Source: Flavobacterium sp. LC2016-12
GTDB taxonomy: Bacteria; Bacteroidota; Bacteroidia; Flavobacteriales; Flavobacteriaceae
Length of the DNA: 64,000 nt
NCBI RefSeq assembly: GCF_015351595.1
Contig: NZ_JADKPT010000003.1
Coordinates: 1-64,000 of the forward strand
Direction of reading: 5' to 3'
Shown here one piece after another: positions 47,718-56,885 of the stretch (positions within the stretch are counted from its first letter, which is position 1; the number at the start of each line of letters is the position of its first letter). The notes below the pieces were generated by a model. That model was given only the letters and a program-made list of their open reading frames with translations, had not been told where the DNA came from and did no database searches. The position numbers and the translations under genes are program-made.

Positions 47718-50288
47718 TTAATTTTTCTTTTTTATGTTTTGTGCCCTATATAAACCATCAGTTGCCTGTAATAACTTTCTTTTTAAAATAGGGCTGAAAT
47801 TTGGATTTTCTTTCAGGAATCGTTGTACTTCATCAAAAGCATATTTTGACGAATATCTTCCAATAGTGTTGTCAAGCCAGTCTTTGGGAAAGAAAATATC
47901 TCCCGTACGCTGTATTTCTTCAACCAAATCCAATGAAGACCTAATGTATTTTTGCGAAATTTCCTGACGAAGAGGATGATTGATATTACTTAGAGCAACC
48001 GAAACCCAAGATTCTTTTTCACGGTTTTTATCCTCTTTTAAAGATTCCACAAAAGCATCACGAACCGATTCTTCATTTGACAAAGATGGAAGCAGGAATT
48101 CAAAGCGCTTTTGTTTATCCGGATTTGTAATTGTCGTTCTTGTTTTTTCTAAGATTTCTCCTGTCTTTTCATGTTTGAAAATAGCCAGATTCATGGCTAT
48201 ATTGGTAAAATCATCTTCGTTTAATTTTAAGCCTGCAATCACTATTTCTTTATTCCAAATCTGATATAATTTTGCCTTCGCAGAGTCCGAATAGGCAACT
48301 GAACTGAATAAACCGAATAGCGTTTTCTTGATATTAGAGGGCAGATTAGCCTCAAGACGCTGGTAGAGAATATCCTCAAGCTGATGTTGAACTTTAAGCT
48401 GTTGCTTCTCTGTGAAGAATCTCCAATAAATACTGTTTAAACTCCCAGACGCCAATCTTAAAACCAGTTCATTTTCTTCAGTCTGAATTGCTTTTAAAAA
48501 ACAGTCAAACGCAATATTTGGCGGAACATTTCCAACTAATGTATTTTCATAAAGATTACTGTAGCTTGAAGCTCTTGCAGTCTCATCTGTGAGATTTGCA
48601 ATGTAATTTAAATTATTTCCGTCAATTGGAAAAACACCATACCCAAAACCATTATAATTGTAAATAATTGCAAGTGGTTTTTCAAGGTCGACAGCTTCTT
48701 TTAAAACCAAATTTTTTCCTTTAAAATTTGCCGTTAAAACCTTAACATTATCTCGGTAAACTAAACCAATCTGAAAAATCTGAGGCCAAATATTATTGGA
48801 TTTATCTTCAGCTTTCTGATAAACTTCAAACTTGCCAATTCGGTTTTTTGAATCGTATTGAATCTTATCTGTAAAAATGGCTCTTCCTGATTTGTTAACC
48901 CAAACCTCACTCCACTTTTTCATATCAAGCGGTGTTTCAGCATCTAGAATTTCTACCAAATTATTCCAGTCAGCATTATCGTTGGCATATTTTTGAATAT
49001 ATTTTTTGATTCCTTTCTGAAATGCTTCGGCTCCCATTGTAGCTTCAAGCTGACGCATCATAATTGGCGCTTTATTGTAAATAATTGCTCCATACAATGA
49101 ACCTGCATCTTTTAAATTGGCCAGATGCTGTTTTATCGGATGCGTGCCCAATGACCTGTCTTCGGCAAAAGCACCTGAATAATGTGCTGTAAAAAACTGC
49201 AGGTTATGATTGACTTTTGGAAAAATTGGGTTCATGATTTTATCGGCCATGAAATTCGCAAAAACCTCTTTCATCCAAACATCGTCAAACCATTTCATTG
49301 TTACCAAATCCCCGAACCACATATGAGAAGTTTCATGGGCTATTAGTTTGGCCCGGTTTAACTTTTCACTGTCCGTTGCACTGTTATCCAAAAATATACT
49401 TGATTCCCTGTATTGAATCGCACCAACATGTTCCATTCCTCCATATTGGAAGACTGGAATTGAAGCAAAATCTAGTTTTTGAAACGCAAATTTATAATTG
49501 GTATATTTTTCCAAGAAATCTAACGACTGCTGGTGCAGTTTGAAAATTGTATCGGTACTGACTTTTATTTTTTCAGGATTATTCTCGCGATACAACATGG
49601 TCATTTCTAAACCAGGCTTCTGTGTAACACTTTTGAATTTTCCGGCAACGAAAGAAAATAAGTAAGTGCTCATTTTATCTGATTCTCCAAAAGTGTAAAC
49701 AGTAAAATTGCCTTTATCCGTTTTATCTTTGACATCGGCTCCAGCCAGAACAGTCCATTCCTTAGGAACAGAAAGACTCAATTTATAGGTTGCTTTGATA
49801 TCAGGCTGATCAAAACATGGAAACAAAGTACTTGCACGGTCTGGAACTAATAAAGTGTATAGAAAATCATCATTTCTATTTAATGATAAATTGCCTGCAC
49901 TGAAGGAAATAGAAACATTATTTTTTCCTAAAATCAAAGACGACGCAGCAATAACAATATGTCCGTTTTGATGAACAATTCCTAAGCTTTTTCCGTTTAC
50001 CGAAATTGATTTTATATTTTGAGTTTTCTCTTTAAAATCTAAAATTAATGGCTGATTTAAATCAGCTAAATTCAAGTTTATATTTAGATTTGAACTGATG
50101 TCCTGGCTTTTCTCTTTGGGAATTTCAAATGAAAGTTCATACGTAACATTTGATATTTGCTGTTTTCTAAAATGTGCCAAACCCTCAGAAACACCACTAT
50201 CTAATATAGTATTTTCTTGTGGCTTTGATTGAGAAAATCCAATTATACTGAAACTAAGAAAAAATAGGAAGCTGTAAAAAAAATTCAT
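47718..50288 (-). CDS. Exported M1-family aminopeptidase
   Basis: A secreted zinc aminopeptidase of 856 aa with signal peptide MNFFYSFLFFLSFSIIGFSQ. The zinc site is H318, H322 and E341 in HETSH...EVFANF, with E319 as catalytic base, and the exopeptidase motif appears as GGMEH (283-287) instead of GAMEN. The C-terminal half is the helical ERAP1-like region. It would trim peptides from their N-terminus in the periplasm or on the surface. It lies next to trxB and the peptide/thiol locus, which may be functional or chance. Confidence 0.93.
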   Translation of the reverse strand: MNFFYSFLFFLSFSIIGFSQSKPQENTILDSGVSEGLAHFRKQQISNVTYELSFEIPKEKSQDISSNLNINLNLADLNQPLILDFKEKTQNIKSISVNGKSLGIVHQNGHIVIAASSLILGKNNVSISFSAGNLSLNRNDDFLYTLLVPDRASTLFPCFDQPDIKATYKLSLSVPKEWTVLAGADVKDKTDKGNFTVYTFGESDKMSTYLFSFVAGKFKSVTQKPGLEMTMLYRENNPEKIKVSTDTIFKLHQQSLDFLEKYTNYKFAFQKLDFASIPVFQYGGMEHVGAIQYRESSIFLDNSATDSEKLNRAKLIAHETSHMWFGDLVTMKWFDDVWMKEVFANFMADKIMNPIFPKVNHNLQFFTAHYSGAFAEDRSLGTHPIKQHLANLKDAGSLYGAIIYNKAPIMMRQLEATMGAEAFQKGIKKYIQKYANDNADWNNLVEILDAETPLDMKKWSEVWVNKSGRAIFTDKIQYDSKNRIGKFEVYQKAEDKSNNIWPQIFQIGLVYRDNVKVLTANFKGKNLVLKEAVDLEKPLAIIYNYNGFGYGVFPIDGNNLNYIANLTDETARASSYSNLYENTLVGNVPPNIAFDCFLKAIQTEENELVLRLASGSLNSIYWRFFTEKQQLKVQHQLEDILYQRLEANLPSNIKKTLFGLFSSVAYSDSAKAKLYQIWNKEIVIAGLKLNEDDFTNIAMNLAIFKHEKTGEILEKTRTTITNPDKQKRFEFLLPSLSNEESVRDAFVESLKEDKNREKESWVSVALSNINHPLRQEISQKYIRSSLDLVEEIQRTGDIFFPKDWLDNTIGRYSSKYAFDEVQRFLKENPNFSPILKRKLLQATDGLYRAQNIKKKN

Positions 50289-50369
50289 CTGTTAACAATT
50301 AAAATTATAAGGTAGCGCATAAGATATTGATTTTAAATTTCACTTAAGCATTACCCTTAGTGATTTTCA

Positions 50370-51317
50370 TTATTCTTTGGCTGCGAGATATCGCTCGGCA
50401 TCAAGAGCGGCCATGCAACCTGTGCCCGCAGCAGTAATCGCCTGACGGTATACATGATCTGCAGCATCCCCGGCTACGAAAACACCTTCAACATTTGTTT
50501 TAGATGTTCCCGGAGTATTGATGATATAACCCGTTTCATCAAGCGTAATATAATCTTTAAAGATATCTGTGTTTGGTTTGTGACCAATTGCTACGAAAAA
50601 TCCTGTTGCAGGAATTTCGATAACTTCACCAGTAGTTTTATTTAAAGCTTTTATAGCATGAACAACGTTACTGTCTCCTAAAACTTCAACCGTATCGTGG
50701 TTCACTAAAATCTCGATATTCTCTGTTTTGCGAACGCGTTCTTCCATAATTTTTGAAGCCCTGAATTTCTCGCTTCTTACCAGCATGGTTACTTTTTTAC
50801 AAAGCTTAGATAAGTAATGCGCTTCCTCACAGGCAGAATCTCCTGCTCCAACAATTACCACTTCCTGATTGCGGTAGAAAAAGCCGTCGCAAACCGCGCA
50901 GGCAGAAACACCACCGCCCATATTGAGGTAATGCTGCTCTGATGGCAATCCTAAATACTTGGCCGTAGCACCTGTTGAAATAATAACCGTTTCACAGTGT
51001 AATTCGATACTATCGTTAATCCAAACTTTATGAATATTTGTTCCAAAATCAACTTTAGTTGCCCAGCCATCACGAATATCTGCGCCAAAACGTTTTGCCT
51101 GATCCTGCAGCTGAATCATCATTTCTGGTCCTGTAACTCCATCAACATAACCCGGAAAATTTTCGACTTCGTTTGTGGTAGTCAACTGTCCTCCAGGCTG
51201 CATTCCCTGATATAGAACCGGATTCATATTTGCTCGGGCAGCATAAATTGCGGCGGTATAACCTGCTGGTCCAGAACCTATAATCAGGCATTTAATTTTT
51301 TCAATTGTATGTGACAT
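50370..51317 (-). CDS. trxB: Thioredoxin-disulfide reductase
   Basis: A 315-aa flavoprotein that reduces thioredoxin with NADPH. FAD-binding motif GSGPAGYTAAIYAARA near the start, the redox pair CAVC in GVSACAVCDGFF, an NADPH-binding GAGDSACEEA and the C-terminal FAD motif GVFVAGDAADHVYRQ. It is housekeeping, but reduced thioredoxin is also the electron source for DsbD, whose gene is 3 kb away in the same direction. Monocistronic by spacing. Confidence 0.96.
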   Translation of the reverse strand: MSHTIEKIKCLIIGSGPAGYTAAIYAARANMNPVLYQGMQPGGQLTTTNEVENFPGYVDGVTGPEMMIQLQDQAKRFGADIRDGWATKVDFGTNIHKVWINDSIELHCETVIISTGATAKYLGLPSEQHYLNMGGGVSACAVCDGFFYRNQEVVIVGAGDSACEEAHYLSKLCKKVTMLVRSEKFRASKIMEERVRKTENIEILVNHDTVEVLGDSNVVHAIKALNKTTGEVIEIPATGFFVAIGHKPNTDIFKDYITLDETGYIINTPGTSKTNVEGVFVAGDAADHVYRQAITAAGTGCMAALDAERYLAAKE

Positions 51318-51465
51318 ATTTTATATGGAAATTAAAATTGAGCCCATAATTTAATGACGATAATAATATTACAATACTTCATAATATTATTTTTTTCACT
51401 AAGTATAACGCTGCTAATTAAAACTAATCTGTTTTATATTACTTAAAAAAAACTTGATGTTATAA

Positions 51466-51492
51466 AAAGAGCTGCTGGCAAAGCAGCTCTTT
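51466..51492 (-). terminator. Terminator of the PLP-enzyme unit (AAAGAGCTGCT hairpin)
   Basis: Perfect 11-bp arms AAAGAGCTGCT (51466-51476) and AGCAGCTCTTT (51482-51492) with a 5-nt loop. A further inverted pair GTCTTTCAAT/ATTGAAAGAC (51495-51504 and 51540-51549) lies just before it on the minus strand. The same hairpin arms recur at 56797-56822. Confidence 0.8.
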
Positions 51493-51612
51493 ACGTCTTT
51501 CAATAAATCAACAACGCAATTCTCAAAAAAAGGAAAGTAATTGAAAGACAACTACTAAAAACTAAAATTAAGGAAATACCATTCCTTCTTTTAATGTACA
51601 GTACTAAAGACA

Positions 51613-51762
51613 TTACATATTAAACCATTTGCGTTTAGTAAATATGGAGGTCATAACCACTGTGGGTTTGTCACGGATCATTTTTAATACTTCTTCGTCT
51701 GTGTACTGGCTGAAATTTTTCTGCTTTCTCCAATACTTTTTAAATATTATCAATTGATTCAT
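51613..51762 (-). CDS. Small ORF of 49 aa downstream of the PLP enzyme
   Basis: A 49-residue frame starting 11 bases after the PLP-enzyme stop codon and before the terminator, so it would be co-transcribed. It is lysine-rich with no cysteine (begins MNQLIIFKKYWRKQKNFSQ, contains YTDEEVLKMIRDKP). Its last residues, TKRKWFNM, echo the enzyme's own tail, TKEWFNL, and the coding DNA over about 27 bases matches with one 3-base gap. It could be a small peptide, a duplicated tail fragment or noise. I do not recognise it. Confidence 0.4.
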   Translation of the reverse strand: MNQLIIFKKYWRKQKNFSQYTDEEVLKMIRDKPTVVMTSIFTKRKWFNM

Positions 51763-51773
51763 GATACAATACT

Positions 51774-53294
51774 TTACAAGTTAAACCACTCTTTAGTTAT
51801 TTCTTTCTCGCCAGATATTCCAGCAAGGTGTACATATTCATTCTTTAAATTATCGTATTGGTATGCCATTTGCCAGTGATCAACATTTTTTGCCACTTCA
51901 CTAATAGCATGACAGATAAGTTCAACCTCACTATTTGTCATTGTCGGGTGAATCGACATCCTAATCCATCCCGGACGTTCCATTAATGAACCTTGCAAAA
52001 TGCGCTGCTCAATAGATTTTGATAAGGAAACATCAACATTCAATAAATAATGTCCATAGGTACCAGCGCATGAGCATCCTCCTCTGGTTTGTATTCCAAA
52101 ACGATCATTTAGTATCTTCACTACCAAATTATAATGTACTTTCTCAATGTAGAATGAGAATACCCCAAGACGGTTTGTGTGATTTTTAGCTAAAATATGC
52201 AAGTTGTCAATTTTTGACAGTTTCTCGAAAATAATAGCATTCAATTCATGCTCTCTGGCAAGAATATTCTCCACTCCCATTTTTTCTTTAAGCCTTATTG
52301 CTAAAGCGATTTTAATGGTCTGGAGAAATCCGGGAGTACCTCCATCTTCCCTTGTTTCAACATCATCGATATAATCCCTGTCTCCCCATGGGTTAGTGTA
52401 AGAAACCGTTCCTCCGCCTGGATGATCCGGAATTAAGTTCTTATATAACTTTTTATTAAATATCAATACACCGCTGGAACCAGGACCACCTAGGAATTTA
52501 TGAGGAGAAAATGTAATAGCATCTAAATATTCACTCTGCTCATCTGGGTGCATATCTATAGTGACATAAGGAGCCGAGCAAGCAAAATCTACAAAACAGA
52601 GTCCCCCATGCTTGTGCATAACAGCAGCTATAGCATGATAATTTGTTCTTATTCCTGTTACGTTCGAGCACCCAGTTATAGCGGCAATCTTTATCGGAAC
52701 CTCCTTATATTTAATTAGCAACAACTCTAAACTGTAAAGACAAGGCAATCCTTTTTCATCAGCAGGAATAACCTCAACATTCGCAATCGTTTCTAGCCAT
52801 GAAGTCTGATTAGAATGGTGCTCCATATGGGAAACAAAAACAATTGGTCTTAAGGTTTCAGGAACATCTGTGTACTTTCTTAAATTTTCGCTGACCTTTA
52901 ATCCCAGTATACGCTGAAACTTATTGATCACACCTGTCATTCCCGTCCCTTCGGTAATTAATATGTCATCATCTGATGCATTAACATGCTGCTTGATTAT
53001 CTGCCTTGCATCATGATATGCTAATGTCATCACTGAACCGGTAACTGCAGTTTCAGTATGTGTATTGGCAACAAACGGACCAACCTCCTGAAGTAATTTT
53101 TCTTCAATTGGTCTGTAGAGTCTTCCACTGGCGGTCCAATCAGCGTAAATAATCTTCTGAATACCGTAAAGAGATTCAAATTCTTGATTTACCCCAACAA
53201 TGTTTTGGCGAAATTGAGAAAAATAATTCTCAAGTTCTCCAGCGTCATTATTTGATTTCATTAATTCCTGTATAATATTATTTGTGTATTCCAT
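51774..53294 (-). CDS. Class V aminotransferase-fold PLP enzyme, cysteine-desulfurase-like
   Basis: A 506-aa cytoplasmic PLP enzyme. The PLP lysine is K266 in SPHKFLGGPG; D236 (CFVDFACSAP) and H158/H159 fit the fold. A Cys in TRGGCSCAGTYG (C407/C409) lies where SufS-type desulfurases keep the catalytic Cys, so cysteine, or a related thiol amino acid, is a reasonable substrate; other roles of class V enzymes remain possible. It is longer than SufS by about 100 residues. It shares a unit with a TlpA protein and DsbD. Confidence 0.8.
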   Translation of the reverse strand: MEYTNNIIQELMKSNNDAGELENYFSQFRQNIVGVNQEFESLYGIQKIIYADWTASGRLYRPIEEKLLQEVGPFVANTHTETAVTGSVMTLAYHDARQIIKQHVNASDDDILITEGTGMTGVINKFQRILGLKVSENLRKYTDVPETLRPIVFVSHMEHHSNQTSWLETIANVEVIPADEKGLPCLYSLELLLIKYKEVPIKIAAITGCSNVTGIRTNYHAIAAVMHKHGGLCFVDFACSAPYVTIDMHPDEQSEYLDAITFSPHKFLGGPGSSGVLIFNKKLYKNLIPDHPGGGTVSYTNPWGDRDYIDDVETREDGGTPGFLQTIKIALAIRLKEKMGVENILAREHELNAIIFEKLSKIDNLHILAKNHTNRLGVFSFYIEKVHYNLVVKILNDRFGIQTRGGCSCAGTYGHYLLNVDVSLSKSIEQRILQGSLMERPGWIRMSIHPTMTNSEVELICHAISEVAKNVDHWQMAYQYDNLKNEYVHLAGISGEKEITKEWFNL

Positions 53295-53318
53295 AGCAAT
53301 CAGCTCATTTGAAAAACC

Positions 53319-54326
53319 TTATATTTTTAAATCATTAAATAAGGTAATTAATTTTTCTTCAGAAGGTCTTGGTGCCGATGCGTCAACAATTTTACCGTCT
53401 GGGTCAAGAAGAACAAATCGCGGAATTGCATTAATTTTATAAGCTTTTAAAAAGTCAGAATCAACGCTTTTCGGCGCTATTAACTGTATGCCTGTCAATT
53501 CCATATCTTTTACCATAGTTTTCCATTTGTCATGATATTTCTCTACATCAATTGAAATACTTACAAACTCAATATTTTTGCCATGGTATTTTTTCTCAAG
53601 TTCCTTTAGTGACGGAATTTCGGCTTTGCATGGTCCACACCAGGTCGCCCAAAAATCGATATAAACATACTTCCCTTTTAAATCATCCAAAGAAGTAGTA
53701 CCTCCTTTGTAGTTTTCATAACCTATAAATTTTGGAGACAATGATCCTTTTGCCAGGCTGTTTTTAATAAATTGTTTTTCATCATAGGCACTTTTGAGGT
53801 ATACTCTGTAATCAGTGATCTGCTGTGACTGTAGTGTAATGAAATCTGGGTCAAGATTTCTGGTGTTCTTTAAAAGTGTTTCATACTTGCCTGCTATTTC
53901 GTTAACTTTTTTCTCAAAATCAACCTGATTCAAATCAAGAATCGTCTCATCCTGGGTATTGTTGAGCAAGATTAACTTGCTTAAATAAATATTGGCATCT
54001 TCTCCAGCACCACTGTAGGCAACTGTTTCATCAAACTTTTTAGCATCAACGGACATTTTTAGATCAAACCCATTTTTCAGGTAGATATATTTTTGCTGTT
54101 TTCCATCATACAAAAAATACATTCCAGTTGCTACTTTAAGCGTATCGGAGAATGTACCATCCTGCTTAATGGTAATTTTTTTTCGGTATTTATCACTCAT
54201 AACCATTAATGAGTCTGAGTTTTTGTTTAAAATCTTTCCTGAGATAGAGGCATAGTTTTTTTGAGCATAAGCCCCGCCTGATGCCAATACAAAGGCAAAT
54301 GACAATACATGGATTATTCTTTTCAT
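53319..54326 (-). CDS. TlpA-like thioredoxin-family protein with N-terminal domain
   Basis: An exported 335-aa protein. The signal peptide ends at GGAYAQ. An N-terminal beta-rich domain (about 22-195, similar to the DUF4369 type) is followed by a TlpA/AhpC-type thioredoxin fold with C230-G-P-C233 in FWATWCGPC. It is expected to reduce disulfides outside the cytoplasm, with DsbD (next gene) as the electron donor. It ends 24 bases upstream of the PLP-enzyme ATG. Confidence 0.9.
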   Translation of the reverse strand: MKRIIHVLSFAFVLASGGAYAQKNYASISGKILNKNSDSLMVMSDKYRKKITIKQDGTFSDTLKVATGMYFLYDGKQQKYIYLKNGFDLKMSVDAKKFDETVAYSGAGEDANIYLSKLILLNNTQDETILDLNQVDFEKKVNEIAGKYETLLKNTRNLDPDFITLQSQQITDYRVYLKSAYDEKQFIKNSLAKGSLSPKFIGYENYKGGTTSLDDLKGKYVYIDFWATWCGPCKAEIPSLKELEKKYHGKNIEFVSISIDVEKYHDKWKTMVKDMELTGIQLIAPKSVDSDFLKAYKINAIPRFVLLDPDGKIVDASAPRPSEEKLITLFNDLKI

Positions 54327-54331
54327 CTTTT

Positions 54332-56290
54332 TTATTTTTTATATTTTGAAATACCTTCTTTTAACCAGCTGAAATATTCAGTAACATCCGGAGTATAAGC
54401 TGTTGGGGTAATCAGATTTTCTTCATTAGTATCAATAAGCACATAAAATGGCTGTGAATTAGCTTTGTATTTTAAAGTCTGCATTTCGCTCCATTTCTGT
54501 CCAATATATTTAAGTTTCTTGCCTGGAATTAATTGGGACTCTACAATTTCATCAGCCTCTAATTTTCTTTTATCGTCCACATACAGGGAAATTAAAACAA
54601 CATCATTTTTCAGGATACTTAAAACCTTTGGATCAGGCCAGACATTTTGCTCCATTTTTCTGCAGTTCACACATGCCCATCCCGTGAAATCAATCATAAC
54701 CGGTTTGCCAACCTTTTTTGCATAAGCAAGCCCTTTATCATAGTCATCAAAAGCTGGAATATCATGAGGGGCCAGAAGATGGGCTCCATCTGGTAAATCA
54801 GCATGTACCTGCCCCGCGTTACTGTCTGATCCTTTAGAAGATCCTACACCATAAGGAGATTCGCTGTACTGCTGGGGAGGAGGAAAAGCGCTTATTAGAT
54901 TTAGCGGAGCTCCCCAAAGACCTGGAATCATATAAATTGTAAACGATAACACAACAAGACCTAAACTAAGCCTTCCTACAGAAATGTGATTTAAAGGAGA
55001 ATCATGCGGCAAGGTGATTTTTCCAAATAAGTAAAAGGCTAATGTTCCAAAAACGGCAATCCAAATAGCTAAAAATACTTCACGCTCCAATAAGTGGGCC
55101 TGTATAACCAAATCAGCATTAGACAGAAACTTAAAGGCTAAAGCCAACTCCAGAAAACCCAATACTACCTTAACGGTATTTAGCCAGCCACCTGATTTAG
55201 GAAGTGCGTTTAGCCAGCCTGGAAATGCTGCAAATAACGAGAATGGCAATGCAATAGCAAATGAAAATCCAAACATTCCCACTATAGGGGCTATTCCCCC
55301 TTTAGATGCCGCCTGAACTAAAAGAGTTCCTACAATAGGCCCTGTACAAGAGAACGATACAATTGCCAAGGCCAATGCCATAAAGAAAATTCCAATAAGC
55401 CCTCCTCTATCAGCCTGTGAATCAACTTTATTGGCAAGTGAATTGGGAAGTACAATTTCGAAAGCACCTAAAAAAGACACAGCAAAAACTACTAGAAGAA
55501 TAAAAAATATGATATTAAACCAAACATTTGTGGACAGCGCATTTAGCGAATCGGCACCAAAAACAGCTGTAACAATAGATCCTAGTAAAACATAAATGAT
55601 AATAATTGACAATCCATATATTATTGCATTTCGGATACCCTGAGCTTTGTTTTTACTCTGTTTGGTAAAAAAACTAACCGTCATGGGGATCATTGGAAAT
55701 ACACAAGGAGTAAGTAAGGCTGCAAAACCTGATAAAAATGCCAAAAAGAAAATAGACCACAAGCCTTTTTCCGTCTCGTCAGTGTCTTTTTTATGAATAT
55801 CGGAAGGAGTTGAAGCCTGCTTTGAATCAGCCATAGCTGCCTCATCAAGTTTAAATGTTAACTGCTCTTCTTGCGCTGGCAGGCATTTCTCAGCATTTCC
55901 GGCCATAAATTCAATTGTAGCGGTAAGACTATTTTTTTTATTTAGCACTTCAATTTTCTGCTCAAAAACAGCATTGTTCTCAAAGTATGTTACCGTCTTT
56001 TTAAAAACGGGGTCAAGGGTAGTCAGCCCCTCTTCTTCAGAGGTATTACCCATGATTTTAAAAGCCCCTCCATTATCATCAAAAATAAAACTGGTAGGTA
56101 CAGGTCCTTCCTCTGTTGCATTCTGGGAATATAAGTGCCAGCCTTTTTCAATAGTGGCCTTTGCGGTCAATTTATATTCCGTTTCTGAAATTCTCTCAAC
56201 TGAAGCTGACCATTTTACAGGACTTGCCTTTTGTGCTGATGAAAAAAGTGAAACAAATAAAAATGCAACTATAAAATGTAATTTTTTCAT
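54332..56290 (-). CDS. DsbD-family thiol:disulfide interchange protein
   Basis: A 652-aa membrane protein that carries electrons from cytoplasmic thioredoxin to the periplasm. It has an N-terminal DsbD-alpha-type domain (22-150), eight membrane helices (about 170-455) with the buried cysteines in LLTPCVFPM and SFSCTGPIV, and a C-terminal thioredoxin domain with C540/C543 in WACVNCRK. Odd point: the N-domain pair is broken; only C136 remains and the first Cys is G131, while the stand-alone paralogue upstream keeps both. Confidence 0.92.
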   Translation of the reverse strand: MKKLHFIVAFLFVSLFSSAQKASPVKWSASVERISETEYKLTAKATIEKGWHLYSQNATEEGPVPTSFIFDDNGGAFKIMGNTSEEEGLTTLDPVFKKTVTYFENNAVFEQKIEVLNKKNSLTATIEFMAGNAEKCLPAQEEQLTFKLDEAAMADSKQASTPSDIHKKDTDETEKGLWSIFFLAFLSGFAALLTPCVFPMIPMTVSFFTKQSKNKAQGIRNAIIYGLSIIIIYVLLGSIVTAVFGADSLNALSTNVWFNIIFFILLVVFAVSFLGAFEIVLPNSLANKVDSQADRGGLIGIFFMALALAIVSFSCTGPIVGTLLVQAASKGGIAPIVGMFGFSFAIALPFSLFAAFPGWLNALPKSGGWLNTVKVVLGFLELALAFKFLSNADLVIQAHLLEREVFLAIWIAVFGTLAFYLFGKITLPHDSPLNHISVGRLSLGLVVLSFTIYMIPGLWGAPLNLISAFPPPQQYSESPYGVGSSKGSDSNAGQVHADLPDGAHLLAPHDIPAFDDYDKGLAYAKKVGKPVMIDFTGWACVNCRKMEQNVWPDPKVLSILKNDVVLISLYVDDKRKLEADEIVESQLIPGKKLKYIGQKWSEMQTLKYKANSQPFYVLIDTNEENLITPTAYTPDVTEYFSWLKEGISKYKK

Positions 56291-56306
56291 TCTCTTTCCT
56301 GATGGG

Positions 56307-56753
56307 TTATTTAATATTGAATACTAAATCTTCTTCTGATGGAGGAAGACAACGGCTGTTATCACAAACCATAAACTCCACTGTGGCATTTACTTTAAAG
56401 CCTGGTTTAGATTTAAGTTTAACACGCTGTTTAAATGTTGCTTTATTTTCAAAATATTTAATCTGCATATTGAAAATAGGATCCTTTACGGTATGTCCTT
56501 TTTCTTCTGAAGTATTTCCTTTTTTAAGATAACTGTTGTTTCCTTGAAATGTGAAACTGGTGGCAACAGGGCCGTCCTTGGCAACGGTCTGTGAATACAG
56601 ATGCCAACCTTTTTCTATAGTTGCAGTTGCAATAAGCTCATACTCGGTAGCCGATATTTTTTTCACAGAAGCTGTCCATTTTACCGGTTCAACAATTTGG
56701 GCCTGCGCATAACTGAACATTGTTAATGCAAGGAATAATAATAACTTCTTCAT
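56307..56753 (-). CDS. Stand-alone DsbD N-terminal-domain protein
   Basis: A 148-aa exported protein with signal peptide [19 protein letters not shown]. It is a clear paralogue of the first 150 residues of the DsbD encoded 17 bases downstream ([26 protein letters not shown] are shared). It keeps the redox pair C130-x4-C135 in [13 protein letters not shown]. It could replace the broken N-domain of its neighbour by accepting electrons from the DsbD C-domain, and hand them to a partner such as TlpA. This role is inferred. Confidence 0.85.
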   Translation of the reverse strand: MKKLLLFLALTMFSYAQAQIVEPVKWTASVKKISATEYELIATATIEKGWHLYSQTVAKDGPVATSFTFQGNNSYLKKGNTSEEKGHTVKDPIFNMQIKYFENKATFKQRVKLKSKPGFKVNATVEFMVCDNSRCLPPSEEDLVFNIK

Positions 56754-56796
56754 AAAAATTGTTTTTGATTCTTTTTTGATATTTCGTTCTTTTATT

Positions 56797-56822
56797 AAAG
56801 AGCTGCTTTTCAGCAGCTCTTT
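56797..56822 (-). terminator. Terminator of the M16 gene (AAAGAGCTGCT hairpin)
   Basis: Arms AAAGAGCTGCT (56797-56807) and AGCAGCTCTTT (56812-56822) with a 4-nt loop are the same as at 51466-51492. GTCTTT (56826-56831) and AAAGAC (56869-56874) again form an outer inverted pair before it on the minus strand. Confidence 0.8.
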
Positions 56823-56885
56823 TATGTCTTTAATGCAAGAAAGAGTACTAATTCAAAATCTAAATTTAAAAGACACTGGTAAATT

